NCBI RefSeq assembly: GCF_003122085.1
Contig: NZ_QEXV01000005.1
Coordinates: 1 to 64,000 of the forward strand
From: Marinicauda salina
GTDB lineage: Bacteria; Pseudomonadota; Alphaproteobacteria; Caulobacterales; Maricaulaceae
DNA length: 64,000 bases
Direction: 5' to 3'
The notes under the pieces were generated by a model that was not told the DNA's origin, made no database searches, and saw nothing but the letters and a program-made list of their open reading frames with translations. Shown one piece after another: positions 1 to 7,160 of this stretch (the stretch's first letter is position 1; the number at the start of each line of letters is the position of its first letter). Position numbers and translations under genes: made by a program.

Positions 1-49
1 CCCTCCGTCAGCTTCGCTGACACCTCCCCCGCAAGCGGGGGAGGAAATC
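1..49. repeat. Palindromic intergenic repeat, family F (copy 1)
   Basis: Short inverted repeats built around GCTTCGCTGA-type and CCCCCGCAAGCGGGGG stems. The same pattern recurs near the right end of the window (62520-62637). The left edge is cut by the window border, so the full element is not seen. Function unknown; transcribed hairpin or relic of a non-autonomous mobile element are both possible. Confidence 0.7.
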
Positions 50-118
50 GCTACTCGCCGCCGTCTGCGATTGGCCACAGATATCCCCCGCCCCGGCGGG
101 CGGGCGTAAGCTGGTCCC

Positions 119-742
119 ATGCCCGGACGGCCGAGATCGACCACCGAGCGCGCCCGCCTCGAGGCGCGCGCCAGACGGATGCGCGAGGCCGGCCGCGAGA
201 TGAACGACATCGTCCGCGCGACCGGCGTGGCGGGCTCGACGCTCTATCGCTGGGCGGCGGAAAACCGCTGGCGGGCGTGCGATCTCGTCGCGGAGGCGGA
301 GGCGGCGTCTGAAGCGGAGCCCCCTCTCCCGATATCATCCACATCGCTCTTCCCCGACGAAAGTCGGGGCCCAGAGAGCGAAGGGCTCGGACATTCGCGT
401 TCATCCTCACCTGGGTCCCGGCTTTCGCCGGGAAAGAGACATTTGGAGGAAGACGCCCCCGACCCCAAGCAGGCCGCCGCCGAGCACGCGCTGGGCCTGG
501 CGATGACGCTCGCGCGGACGGGGCGGCTGCGCGAGGCCGAGGCCGCGATGCGACTGGCCGACCGCTTCGCCCGCGCCGCCGCCGATCCGCCGATGACGCC
601 CGAGGCCCGCGCGGCGAAGGCCGCCCGCGACAAGGCCGAGGAGGAAGAATCCCTCGCCGCGGCGCGCGCCGAGCTCGAGGCCCGGCTCGACCGCCTGGCC
701 GCGCAGCTGCGCGCCGAGGAGGGGGCGGCGGAGGAGGAATGA
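119..742 (+). CDS. Helix-turn-helix domain protein interrupted in frame by a palindromic repeat
   Basis: 207 aa. Residues about 10-55 form a helix-turn-helix like those of phage terminase small subunits and transposase N-termini (key stretch DIVRATGVAGSTLYRWAAE), so DNA binding is likely. Residues about 76-108 are encoded by a palindromic repeat of the family that forms the tandem array at 7.2-7.9 kb. They read as low-complexity SLFPDESRGPES...SPGSRLSPGKRH and are probably a disordered insertion. After the insert, an Ala/Glu/Arg-rich helical region (about 115-207) could be a coiled coil. No phage genes are adjacent. Biological role unknown; the HTH call is sequence pattern recognition, not a database hit. 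Confidence 0.7.
   Translation: MPGRPRSTTERARLEARARRMREAGREMNDIVRATGVAGSTLYRWAAENRWRACDLVAEAEAASEAEPPLPISSTSLFPDESRGPESEGLGHSRSSSPGSRLSPGKRHLEEDAPDPKQAAAEHALGLAMTLARTGRLREAEAAMRLADRFARAAADPPMTPEARAAKAARDKAEEEESLAAARAELEARLDRLAAQLRAEEGAAEEE
346..440. repeat. Palindromic element (family E) inserted inside a reading frame
   Basis: Left arm CCCGACGAAAGTCGGGGCCC (354-373) and right arm CTGGGTCCCGGCTTTCGCCG (411-430) are near inverted repeats around a unique centre. This is the architecture of each unit of the 7161-7945 array and of the copies at 30789-30822 and 45957-46050. It keeps the host frame open, adding about 32 residues. It resembles in kind, not in sequence, the Rickettsia palindromic elements found within genes. 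Confidence 0.75.
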
Positions 743-746
743 GGCG

Positions 747-881
747 GCCCTCGTCCTTCGAGACGCCCCGATCCCCGTCCTTCGAGACGGCCTGTTCCCT
801 CATGCTGAGGGCGAGCGTCAGCGAGCGTCTCGAAGCGCGAGGGAACAGGCCTCCTCAGGATGAGGGGATCGGGGCCCTCAG
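747..881. repeat. Palindromic intergenic repeat, family B (copy 1)
   Basis: Contains GTCCTTCGAGACG arms and a CCTCAGGATGAGGGGATCGG arm, forming a long inverted repeat. Other copies lie at 34718-34814 and 41550-41650. This copy is the longest, with extra internal sequence (TCATGCTGAGGGCGAGCGTC). It starts a few bases after the upstream stop codon, so it may act as a transcript 3' end structure. Confidence 0.8.
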
Positions 882-884
882 AGC

Positions 885-987
885 CTGCCCCGGACGTGAT
901 CCGGGGATGAGGGCCGCGGAGAATGAGAGCAGCGCCTTCGGCCGGTCCCGGGTCTCCCCGCCCTGTCGGGCGGTTCGCCCGGGATGA
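885..987. repeat. Two short GC-rich palindromes in a 424-bp gene-free spacer
   Basis: CCCCGGACGTGATCCGGGG (891-909) is a compact hairpin. A second one, around 947-987, pairs GTCCCGGG with CCCGGGAT and holds an inner CCGCCCTGTCGGGCGG stem. Together with the preceding family B repeat they fill most of the spacer. From 988 to 1166 I see only ordinary GC-rich sequence, presumably with the promoter of the next gene. Confidence 0.55.
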
Positions 988-1166
988 CGCGGATCGGGAT
1001 GCGACGGGCGGAGCGCCCTCGCTCCCCGCGAGGGGGAGGGAGGGCGCCGATCGCGAACGTGCGCGCGCGGCCTCGCCCCCCGCGCATTTTCTCTTGCCGA
1101 CCGCGCGCCGGCGTCGTCGAATACGGTATTCGCCGCTGGGGGCGATGGTTATCGGGGACGCACGTC

Positions 1167-1577
1167 ATGAAGATCGAACGCCTGCATCTTCTCATCGGAC
1201 TGGCCTGGCTGCTCGCCGGCATGGGGCTGGGCGACGCCATGGGCCGCTCGGGCGATCACGGCCAGATGCCCACCCACGCCCACATCATGCTGCTCGGCGG
1301 CGTGCTGTCGGTGAGCTGGGCGGTGCTCTACCGCGTGTTCGCGCTGGCCCAGGGCCTGGTGGCGTGGATCCAGTTCGTCCTGCACCACGCCGGCGCGGCG
1401 GTGATGGTCGGCGCGCTCTACATGCTCTATGGCGGCCGCGCCGAGGAGGCCGCGCTGGGCCCGGTGCTGGGGATCAGCGGCTATCTCGTCATGGCCTCGG
1501 TGCTGGCGATGATCTGGCTGGCCGCCGCCGCGACGGGGGCGAAGACGGCCGACGCCGCGCCGGCCGCCGCCGAGTAG
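1167..1577 (+). CDS. Small four-helix membrane protein with an HAH motif
   Basis: 136 aa with about four hydrophobic segments (roughly residues 5-22, 35-55, 62-82, 92-112). The sequence THAHIMLLGG followed by LHHAGA resembles small integral membrane proteins related to heme-copper oxidase subunit I, in which conserved histidines sit at helix ends; heme or metal binding is inference. The start is chosen at MKIERLHLL because a GGGGAC purine stretch lies about 7 nt upstream and the longer frame has an Arg-rich, non-conserved N-terminus. The C-terminal tail is Ala-rich and soluble. The downstream gene has its own riboswitch leader, so this gene is probably monocistronic. Confidence 0.65.
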   Translation: MKIERLHLLIGLAWLLAGMGLGDAMGRSGDHGQMPTHAHIMLLGGVLSVSWAVLYRVFALAQGLVAWIQFVLHHAGAAVMVGALYMLYGGRAEEAALGPVLGISGYLVMASVLAMIWLAAAATGAKTADAAPAAAE

Positions 1578-1625
1578 GGCGGGGCTTGCGCCGGGACGCG
1601 GGCGCGGCCTATACCGCGCCCGCTG

Positions 1626-1750
1626 TCTCAGGGGAGTAGCCGCTCCTCCCGCGCGTTCGGGAGGAGGCGCGCGTCAACACGATCGGCCGGCAGGCCGTGG
1701 CGCGCGAAGCCGATCCGGTCGGCCCGGCGAGACCTGCGACGAGCCGTTCG
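1626..1750 (+). promoter_or_regulatory. yybP-ykoY family manganese riboswitch
   Basis: The two signature internal-loop segments are present: CTCAGGGGAGTAGC at 1627-1640 and GGCGAGACC at 1726-1734. They are separated by the P2-type hairpin CTCCTCCCG/GGGAGGAG and by the GCGTCAACA segment seen in proteobacterial members. Known members bind Mn2+ and control Mn exporters such as mntP. It lies directly before a GDT1/UPF0016 family gene, whose relatives transport Mn2+. Boundaries are approximate; the identification is strong because both conserved loops and the gene context agree. Confidence 0.9.
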
Positions 1751-1756
1751 GGCGGA

Positions 1757-1811
1757 CGGGAGCCGGCCGGAGCGGATCGTCGTGGTTTCGCGAACCCGGC
1801 TCCCGGAGAGG
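1757..1811 (+). promoter_or_regulatory. Hairpin overlapping the ribosome binding site (riboswitch expression platform)
   Basis: CGGGAGCCGG (1757-1766) is exactly complementary to CCGGCTCCCG (1796-1805). The 3' arm abuts and shares a base with the Shine-Dalgarno stretch GGAGAGG (1805-1811) for the ATG at 1822. No T-run follows, so control of translation rather than transcription termination is inferred. Metal binding upstream would be expected to favour an alternative pairing that frees the ribosome site. Confidence 0.6.
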
Positions 1812-1821
1812 TCCGATCCCC

Positions 1822-2100
1822 ATGTCGCAGATCATCGCCATCTTCGCCGCCGTCTTCCTCGCCGAGCTCGGCGACAAGACCCAGCTCGCCACCGTGCTGT
1901 TCGCCTCCGAGGGGCGGACGCCGCCCCTCCTCGTCTTCCTCGCCGCCGGCGCGGCGCTGCTCGCCTCGACCGCGCTCGCCGTGGCGCTGGGCGTGGCCGC
2001 CGAGCGCTGGCTCGCCGGGGCGCCGCTCAAGCTGATCGCCGGGATCGGCTTCGTCGCCATCGGGCTGTGGACGATCCGCGAGCACTTCGCCGGCGGCTGA
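1822..2100 (+). CDS. Half-size TMEM165/GDT1 (UPF0016) family manganese exporter
   Basis: 92 aa with three predicted membrane helices and the family signature ELGDKTQLATV at residues 15-25, in which the acidic residues coordinate the transported cation. Family members usually have two such motifs in about 190-220 aa; this protein has one, so it probably works as a homodimer or with an unlinked partner half. The upstream Mn riboswitch supports Mn2+ efflux across the inner membrane. The start codon has the SD GGAGAGG about 10 nt upstream. The next gene is a PadR regulator, not the missing second half. Confidence 0.88.
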   Translation: MSQIIAIFAAVFLAELGDKTQLATVLFASEGRTPPLLVFLAAGAALLASTALAVALGVAAERWLAGAPLKLIAGIGFVAIGLWTIREHFAGG

Positions 2101-2172
2101 GCGGCTTGCCGTCGGCCCGCCGCCCGGCGTATTGATACGCGCTTGTAGATGAAACCGCCGGAGGGGCGCCGC

Positions 2173-2511
2173 GTGAGCAAGGGCCGGAATCTGGGCGAGT
2201 TCGAGATCCTCGTGCTCGCCGCCGTCATGCGCCTGGGCCCGGAGGCCTACGGCGTCGCCGTCCGCGAGGAGATCGCCGCCCGCGCCGCGCGCGACGTCGC
2301 CATCGGCGCGGTCTACGCCACGCTCGACCGGCTCGAGGCCAAGGGGCTGGTGACCGCGCGCCTGGGCGAGGCCACCGCGCGGCGCGGCGGCCGGGCGAAG
2401 AAGTATTTCGACGTCACCGCCGAGGGCGCGCGGCGCCTGCAGGAATCCGCCGCCGCGATGGGGCGCATGCTCGACGGGGTGGTCTCCTGGACCGCCCGGA
2501 GGGCGGGATGA
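2173..2511 (+). CDS. PadR-family transcriptional regulator
   Basis: 112 aa from a GTG start chosen because GGAGGGG lies 6 nt upstream; an in-frame ATG at 2149 has no ribosome site. The PadR winged helix is clear: LGEFEILVLAAVMRLGPEAY, then GAVYATLDRLEAKGLV and the basic wing ARRGGRAKKYFDVTAEG. PadR proteins are dimeric repressors, often autoregulatory, that respond to small ligands or envelope stress. The stop overlaps the next start as ATGA, so the membrane protein downstream is translationally coupled. The A/T-containing stretch GTATTGATACGCGCTTGTAG just upstream (about 2129-2148) may be its promoter. Confidence 0.88.
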   Translation: MSKGRNLGEFEILVLAAVMRLGPEAYGVAVREEIAARAARDVAIGAVYATLDRLEAKGLVTARLGEATARRGGRAKKYFDVTAEGARRLQESAAAMGRMLDGVVSWTARRAG

Positions 2512-3155
2512 GGCGCGACGCGCCGCGCCGCCCGCCCGCTCCGGCGCGCTGGCTGATCGCGGCGCTGGCGCCGGCGCCGGCGCGCGAGCCGGTGCTCGGC
2601 GATCTCGAGGAGAGCTTCCACGCCCGCGCCGACCGCGACGGCGCGGCGGCGGCGGCGGCCTGGTACTGGCGCCAGGCGCTGGGCTCGGCGCCGCCGCTGG
2701 CCGCGGCGCTGACCCGGTCGAGCCTGGCGGTCACCGCGCTGGTGGCGGTGCTCGCGGGCTACTGGCTCGGCATCGGCTGGTACACCATCGCCATCCACGG
2801 CGTGCAGCGCTTCTACGATTCCGGCGTGGTGTTCCGCTCCGACGTCGGATTCTTCTATGACGGCTCGCTGATGGGGCTGTCCGTGCGGCTCGCCGTCGAG
2901 TCCAGCATGAACGCCGTCGTCGGCGCGGTCGCCGCGCTCGCGGCGGCGACCTCGAACCGCCGGGGCTGGCGCGATCTCCTGATCGTGCTGGCCGTCGTCG
3001 CGATCGCCTTCGGCCTGCTGGAGGTGGTCGCGCTGATGCGCGGCGCGCCGGCCATGCCCGCGCCCTATATCGCCGCGCGCGCGATCGTCATCTATCCCGG
3101 CCTGCTCGCCGGCGCGGCGCTCGCCCGGGCGCTGCTGGCGCGGTTGCGGGGCTAG
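2508..3155 (+). CDS. Permease-prefix-domain membrane protein, partner of PadR
   Basis: 215 aa. The N-terminal 60 residues match the permease prefix domain 2 pattern (EPVLGDLEESFHARA then AWYWRQALGS). That domain normally precedes MacB/FtsX-like ABC permeases encoded beside PadR regulators. Here it is followed only by about four hydrophobic helices (around 65-88, 125-147, 155-175, 183-210) and no FtsX core. It is read from an ATGA overlap with padR and ends in a 4-bp convergent overlap with the methyltransferase. Role unknown; a stripped-down sensor or relic of a larger permease is inference. Confidence 0.65.
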   Translation: MRRDAPRRPPAPARWLIAALAPAPAREPVLGDLEESFHARADRDGAAAAAAWYWRQALGSAPPLAAALTRSSLAVTALVAVLAGYWLGIGWYTIAIHGVQRFYDSGVVFRSDVGFFYDGSLMGLSVRLAVESSMNAVVGAVAALAAATSNRRGWRDLLIVLAVVAIAFGLLEVVALMRGAPAMPAPYIAARAIVIYPGLLAGAALARALLARLRG

Positions 3156-3967
3156 GACGGCGCTTCCGCCTCCACGACATGCGCCTTCAGCGACACCGTC
3201 CCCGGCTCGGGCCCGAAATCGGCGCGCAGCGCCCCGGCGAGCGCGGCGACGAGGTCGTCGGGATCGGTTCCGCCGCGGCTGCGGACCTCCTCGGCGGTCG
3301 GATTGCCGTGCACGAGCCCGCGGGCGAAGCTTTCCCAGGACTCCACGGGCGAGTCGACGGCCACCGTCTCGCTGCCGGCGACGGCGAATCCCGCCGCCTC
3401 CAGATCGCCCGCGATCGTCTCCGGGTCGGCGTAGCCGAAGGGCGTGTTCATGAAGGCCGGCGGGTAGTCGGGAAAGACGCGCTCCATGACGGCCTGCGCG
3501 ACCAGGGTGAACGGGTTGTCCTCCATGCCCGCCCAACTGTTGAAGACGTAGCGGCCGCCGGGCTCGAGCACGCGCAGCGCCTCGCGATAGGCCGCGGCGC
3601 GGTCGGGGAAGAACATCACCCCGAACTGGCAGGCGACGAGGTCGAAGGCGTCGTCGGGAAAGTCGAGCGCCGCGGCGTCGCACGCCGTGAACTTCGCCCC
3701 GGCCGCGTCGGGCAGCTTCGTCCGCGCGATCTCCAGCATCGGCGCGTTGAGATCGGTGACGACGAAGCGGTCGATCTCGCCGAGCGCGCCGTGCAGCCGC
3801 TCGGTGAGGATGCCCGTGCCCGCGGCGAGTTCGAGCACGCGCGCGGGCGACCCGCGCGCCGCGCGCCGGGCCAGATCATCGGCGTAGGCCTCGAACAGGA
3901 CCGGGCCGAGATGGGCGTCGTAATTCGCCGGGATGTCGCCGACGAACTGGGCGTCGGATTCGCGCAT
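3152..3967 (-). CDS. Class I SAM-dependent methyltransferase (Methyltransf_11 type)
   Basis: 271 aa. Motif I is VLELAAGTGILTERL (about residues 42-56), motif II acidic VVTDLNAPML, and motif IV/post-I FDLVACQFGVMFFPD. This is the Rossmann methyltransferase fold with the arrangement of UbiE/small-molecule enzymes. The substrate cannot be read from sequence. The start MRESDAQFVGD is the first ATG in frame with good family-like N-terminus. It is transcribed alone toward the PadR pair, sharing stop-codon bases with the opposite-strand gene. Confidence 0.85.
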   Translation of the reverse strand: MRESDAQFVGDIPANYDAHLGPVLFEAYADDLARRAARGSPARVLELAAGTGILTERLHGALGEIDRFVVTDLNAPMLEIARTKLPDAAGAKFTACDAAALDFPDDAFDLVACQFGVMFFPDRAAAYREALRVLEPGGRYVFNSWAGMEDNPFTLVAQAVMERVFPDYPPAFMNTPFGYADPETIAGDLEAAGFAVAGSETVAVDSPVESWESFARGLVHGNPTAEEVRSRGGTDPDDLVAALAGALRADFGPEPGTVSLKAHVVEAEAPS

Positions 3968-4039
3968 CGTCGCCTCCGGACTGCGGGTCGGCGACAGTCT
4001 ACCCCGCGGACCGGGGGCCTGGCGAGGGAGGGGGTTGTT

Positions 4040-4258
4040 CCTCCCTCGCCCTCCGTGGGGAGGGTGGCTGCGCCGAAGGCGCAGACGGGTGGGGCGCGTT
4101 GCTTATGAAACCCCGGCCGACCGGAGGGAGAGCCGGGGCCTCCCGGCGGCCAATCGCGAAGAGGTCCCGGATCGCGCCTGCGGCGCGCCCGGGATTTCAA
4201 TCACCCCGCCCCCCTCGGATTCGCCTCGGGACCCTCCCCATCAAGGGGAGGGAGGGTG
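4040..4258. repeat. Composite mosaic repeat, family A (copy 1)
   Basis: A chain of palindromes in fixed order. First comes a GGGGAGGGTGG block with the CTGCGCCGAAGGCGCAG hairpin, then the segment GCGTTGCTTATGAAACCCCG with an inverted GGCCGACCGGAGGGAGAGCC block. A GATCGCGCCTGCGGCGC hairpin and a CCCTCCCCATCAAGGGGAGG terminal palindrome follow. The same chain occurs in reverse orientation at 34841-35020 and 57157-57352, and partly at 15139-15245 and 19398-19545. It fills most of the 393-bp spacer before crcB. Confidence 0.85.
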
Positions 4259-4360
4259 ATAATCGCTGACCAAATCTTGCCTCGCCTCGCCCCCAGCCCC
4301 CGCCCCCGCCCACGCCCCCGCCTCTTGCCCGAAACGCCCCCACGCCCTAAGCCGCGGCCC

Positions 4361-4747
4361 ATGAACCATGTGCTTCTCATCGCGCTGGGCGGCGCGCTGG
4401 GCGCGGTGTCGCGCCATTTCGTCGGCCAGGCAGGCATGCGCTGGATCGGGCCGGAGTTTCCCTACGGCACGTTCGCGGTGAACGTCGTCGGCGGATTCCT
4501 GATCGGGCTCCTGGTGGGCTGGCTGGCGCTGGCCTGGCGGGCCGACGCCACCGAGCTGCGCTACGCGCTGGGCGTAGGCTTTCTCGGCGCCTTCACCACG
4601 ATGAGCGCGTTTTCACTCGACATCGTTCTCATGATCGAGCGCAAGACCTACATGACGGCCTTCGCCTACGCGGTCTCCACGGTCGGCCTGTCGGTCGCCG
4701 CGGTGATGGCGGGGCTGTTGCTGGCGAGGCGGTTCGCGGGATCATGA
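4361..4747 (+). CDS. crcB: Fluoride channel CrcB/Fluc
   Basis: 128 aa, four membrane helices, the usual single-domain Fluc length. Seen motifs: GGALGAVSRH near the N-terminus, FPYGTFAVNVVGGFLIG, and GFLGAFTTMSAFSLD, which corresponds to the pore-lining GxxTTxS segment with the phenylalanine-bearing helix. Fluc works as an antiparallel dimer that exports fluoride across the inner membrane. No crcB fluoride riboswitch is recognisable upstream, where the spacer is repeat-filled. It starts a four-gene chain of ATGA overlaps: crcB, rluC-like, HAD, ATP12. Confidence 0.93.
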   Translation: MNHVLLIALGGALGAVSRHFVGQAGMRWIGPEFPYGTFAVNVVGGFLIGLLVGWLALAWRADATELRYALGVGFLGAFTTMSAFSLDIVLMIERKTYMTAFAYAVSTVGLSVAAVMAGLLLARRFAGS

Positions 4748-5730
4748 GCGGAGTCCAGACGATCGAGGTCAAACCCGACGAGGCTGACGTGCGCCTGGAC
4801 CGCTGGTTCAGGCGGCGCTTTCCCCACGTGCCCCACGGCATGGTCGCCAAGCTCCTCAGGAAAGGCCAGATTCGCGTCGACGGATCGCGGGCGAAGGGCG
4901 ATCGCCGGCTCAAGCCCGGCGAGACGATCCGCGTGCCGCCCCTGCCCGACCCCGACGCGGTGAAGGAGACGCCACCGCTGTCGCGCGAAGACGCCGACTT
5001 CGCCCGCTCGCTGGTTATCTACGAGGACGACGAGCTGATCGCGCTGAACAAGCCCGCGGGCCTGGCCGTGCAGGGCGGCTCGAAGATCACGCGTCATGTC
5101 GACCGGCTGCTCGACGCCTTCGGCAGGGGCGACGAACGCCCGCGCCTCGTCCACCGCCTCGACAAGGACACCTCGGGCGTCCTGGTCGTGGCGAAGACCG
5201 CCGCGTCGGCCGCCCGCCTGTCGAAGCTGTTCCAGGGCCGGGCGCTGAAGAAGACCTACTGGGCCGTCGTGCTGGGGACGCTGATCCCCAAGGCCGGCGA
5301 GATCAGCGGCTTTCTCAAGAAGGACGTCGCCGGCGGCGAGGGCGATCGCGAGATCATGGTCGCCGCCGCCCACGGCGAGGACGCCGCCCGCCACGCGGTC
5401 ACCCGCTACGCCGTCGCCGACGAGGCCGGCCAGCGCGCGAGCTGGGTCGTGCTGAGACCCGAGACCGGGCGCACCCACCAGCTGCGCGTGCACATGGCCG
5501 CCGCCGGCCGGGCGATCCTGGGCGACCGCAAATACACCTGCGACGTGCCGGTTCCCGAGGGCCTGCCCGAGGCGCTGCACCTGCATGCCCGCAAGCTGGA
5601 GATCCCGCGCAAGGGGAAAGCGCCGCTGGTCATCGAGGCGGACCTCCCCGACCACATGAAGGAGACCTTCGCCACGCTCGGCTTCAACGAAGACGACGAC
5701 CTCACCCTCGTCGAGGCGGCGCTTTCATGA
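4744..5730 (+). CDS. rluC: RluC/RluD-family 23S rRNA pseudouridine synthase
   Basis: 328 aa. An S4 RNA-binding domain occupies about residues 14-75 (VRLDRWFRRRFP, LLRKGQIRVDGSRAKGDRRL). The catalytic signature is RLVHRLDKDTSGVLV, with the catalytic aspartate at about residue 140. Further conserved: LKKTYWAVV and ETGRTHQLRVHMA. Such enzymes isomerise uridines in 23S rRNA; the S4-containing RluC class (positions 955/2504/2580 in E. coli) fits, but site specificity is inferred. The start overlaps the crcB stop as ATGA, implying coupled translation. Confidence 0.9.
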   Translation: MSGVQTIEVKPDEADVRLDRWFRRRFPHVPHGMVAKLLRKGQIRVDGSRAKGDRRLKPGETIRVPPLPDPDAVKETPPLSREDADFARSLVIYEDDELIALNKPAGLAVQGGSKITRHVDRLLDAFGRGDERPRLVHRLDKDTSGVLVVAKTAASAARLSKLFQGRALKKTYWAVVLGTLIPKAGEISGFLKKDVAGGEGDREIMVAAAHGEDAARHAVTRYAVADEAGQRASWVVLRPETGRTHQLRVHMAAAGRAILGDRKYTCDVPVPEGLPEALHLHARKLEIPRKGKAPLVIEADLPDHMKETFATLGFNEDDDLTLVEAALS

Positions 5731-6416
5731 GGCTCAAGCTCGCCGTGTTCGACGTCGACGGGACGCTGGTCGACTCGCGCCAGGTGATCCACCGGGCGAT
5801 GACGCGCGCCTTCGAGCGCGCGGGCCTGGGCGAGATCGCATACGACCGCGTGCGCACCATCGTCGGGCTGGAGCTGACCGAGGCGGTGCTGAGGCTGGCG
5901 CCGGCTGACTACCCGGCCGAGCGCATCCCGGAGCTGGCGACGTACTACAAGCAGGCCTTCGTCGAGCAGCGCGCCGAGACAGGCTTTTCCGAGCCGCTCT
6001 ACGAAGGCGCGAAGGACACCGTCGAGCGCCTGGCCGACGAAGGCTGGCTCCTGGGCGTGGCCACGGGCAAGGCCCGGCGCGGGCTCGACATCGTGTTCGA
6101 CCATCACGGCCTGCATCGCTATTTCCAGACTTTCCAGACCGTCGATCACGGCCCCGGCAAGCCGCATCCGCGCATGGTGCTCGACGCCATGGCCGAGACC
6201 GGCGCGGCGCCCGCCGAGACCGTCGTGATCGGCGACACCAGCTTCGACATGGAGATGGCGCGCGCCGCGAAGACCCGCGCGCTGGGCGTCGCCTGGGGCT
6301 TCCACACGCCCGACGAGATCGAAGCCGGCGGCGCCCACGAGATCCACCACGATTATGACGGCCTCAACGCGGCGCTGGATGCGTTCGCCGACGGGCTGGA
6401 GGGAGATGCGGCATGA
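5727..6416 (+). CDS. HAD-IA family hydrolase (phosphoglycolate phosphatase-like)
   Basis: 229 aa. HAD motif I is FDVDGTLVDS (residues 8-17, nucleophile Asp9 and acid/base Asp11), motif II GVATGK, motif III around KPHP and motif IV VVIGDTSFDMEMA. The helical cap between motif I and II makes it subfamily IA, as in Gph. The substrate is uncertain: phosphoglycolate or another small phosphoester. It overlaps its neighbours on both sides by ATGA, and this HAD-ATP12 order is common in Alphaproteobacteria. Confidence 0.88.
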   Translation: MRLKLAVFDVDGTLVDSRQVIHRAMTRAFERAGLGEIAYDRVRTIVGLELTEAVLRLAPADYPAERIPELATYYKQAFVEQRAETGFSEPLYEGAKDTVERLADEGWLLGVATGKARRGLDIVFDHHGLHRYFQTFQTVDHGPGKPHPRMVLDAMAETGAAPAETVVIGDTSFDMEMARAAKTRALGVAWGFHTPDEIEAGGAHEIHHDYDGLNAALDAFADGLEGDAA

Positions 6417-7153
6417 GCATGTCGAAGGCCAAACCCGAAAAGCCCGAGCTGCCAGAGCGCTTCTACGAGACCGCCGGGGTCGCGCGCGCGCCCGAGGGCT
6501 GGACGGTCACGCTCGACGGCCGGCCGGTGAAGACGCCCGCCAGGAACGCGCTCGCCGCGCCCGCCGAGGCGCTCGCCGAGGCGATGGCCGCGGAATGGGA
6601 CGCCCAGGACGACGTCATCGATCCCTTCGCCATGCCGCTCACCCGGCTCGCCCATGTCGCCATCGACCGCATGGGCGAGGCCCGCGCCGCCGCCGCCGCC
6701 GAGATCGCCCGCTACGCCAGCACCGACCTGCTGAGCCACCGCGCCGAGGAGGCCGAACTCGCCGCGCGCCAGGCCGAGGCCTGGGACCCGTATCTCGCCT
6801 GGGCGGCGACCGCGCTCGACGCCGAGCTCAAGCATGCGGCCAGCCTGCTCGCGCTGGAGCAGCCGCCGGAGGCGATCCAGGCGCTCCACGCCCGCGCGAC
6901 CGCGCTCGACGACTGGCGGCTGACGGGGCTGGCCAGCGCGGTCCCGCTGACGGGCTCGGCTGTGCTGGGCTTCGCGCTCCTAGAGGCCGAGGCGACGGGC
7001 GAGGACGTGTTCGCCGCGGCCACCCTCGACGAGACCTTCCAGGCCGAACGCTGGGGCGAGGACGCCGAGGCGGCCGAAGCCGCCGCCGCCCGCAAGCGCG
7101 ACCTGCTGGCCTGCGAGAGGCTGTTCCGGCTCCTCGACGCCGCGGAGGGGTGA
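6413..7153 (+). CDS. ATP12-family F1-ATPase assembly chaperone
   Basis: 246 aa. Family features: RFYETAGVARAPEGWTVTLD at the N-terminus, GRPVKTPARNAL, the EWDAQDDVIDP segment, MPLTRLAHVAIDR, and a second helical domain containing WDPYLAW. ATP12 assists assembly of the F1 alpha subunit in mitochondria and is retained in Alphaproteobacteria. It is the last gene of the crcB operon; the sequence after its stop codon begins the long tandem repeat array almost at once, which could shape the 3' end of the operon message. Confidence 0.92.
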   Translation: MSMSKAKPEKPELPERFYETAGVARAPEGWTVTLDGRPVKTPARNALAAPAEALAEAMAAEWDAQDDVIDPFAMPLTRLAHVAIDRMGEARAAAAAEIARYASTDLLSHRAEEAELAARQAEAWDPYLAWAATALDAELKHAASLLALEQPPEAIQALHARATALDDWRLTGLASAVPLTGSAVLGFALLEAEATGEDVFAAATLDETFQAERWGEDAEAAEAAAARKRDLLACERLFRLLDAAEG

Positions 7154-7160
7154 GGGGGCG

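Noticed and set aside
119-742. Prophage terminase small subunit
   Set aside because: Only the helix-turn-helix resembles one; no large subunit, portal or integrase gene follows, so no prophage is called.
739-987. 82-residue frame after the first gene
   Set aside because: It is made wholly of family B and other palindromic repeats, without a ribosome site.
4259-4360. Fluoride riboswitch before crcB
   Set aside because: The short leader shows none of the conserved crcB-motif segments; it is mostly GC-rich Pro/Arg-coding-like sequence.
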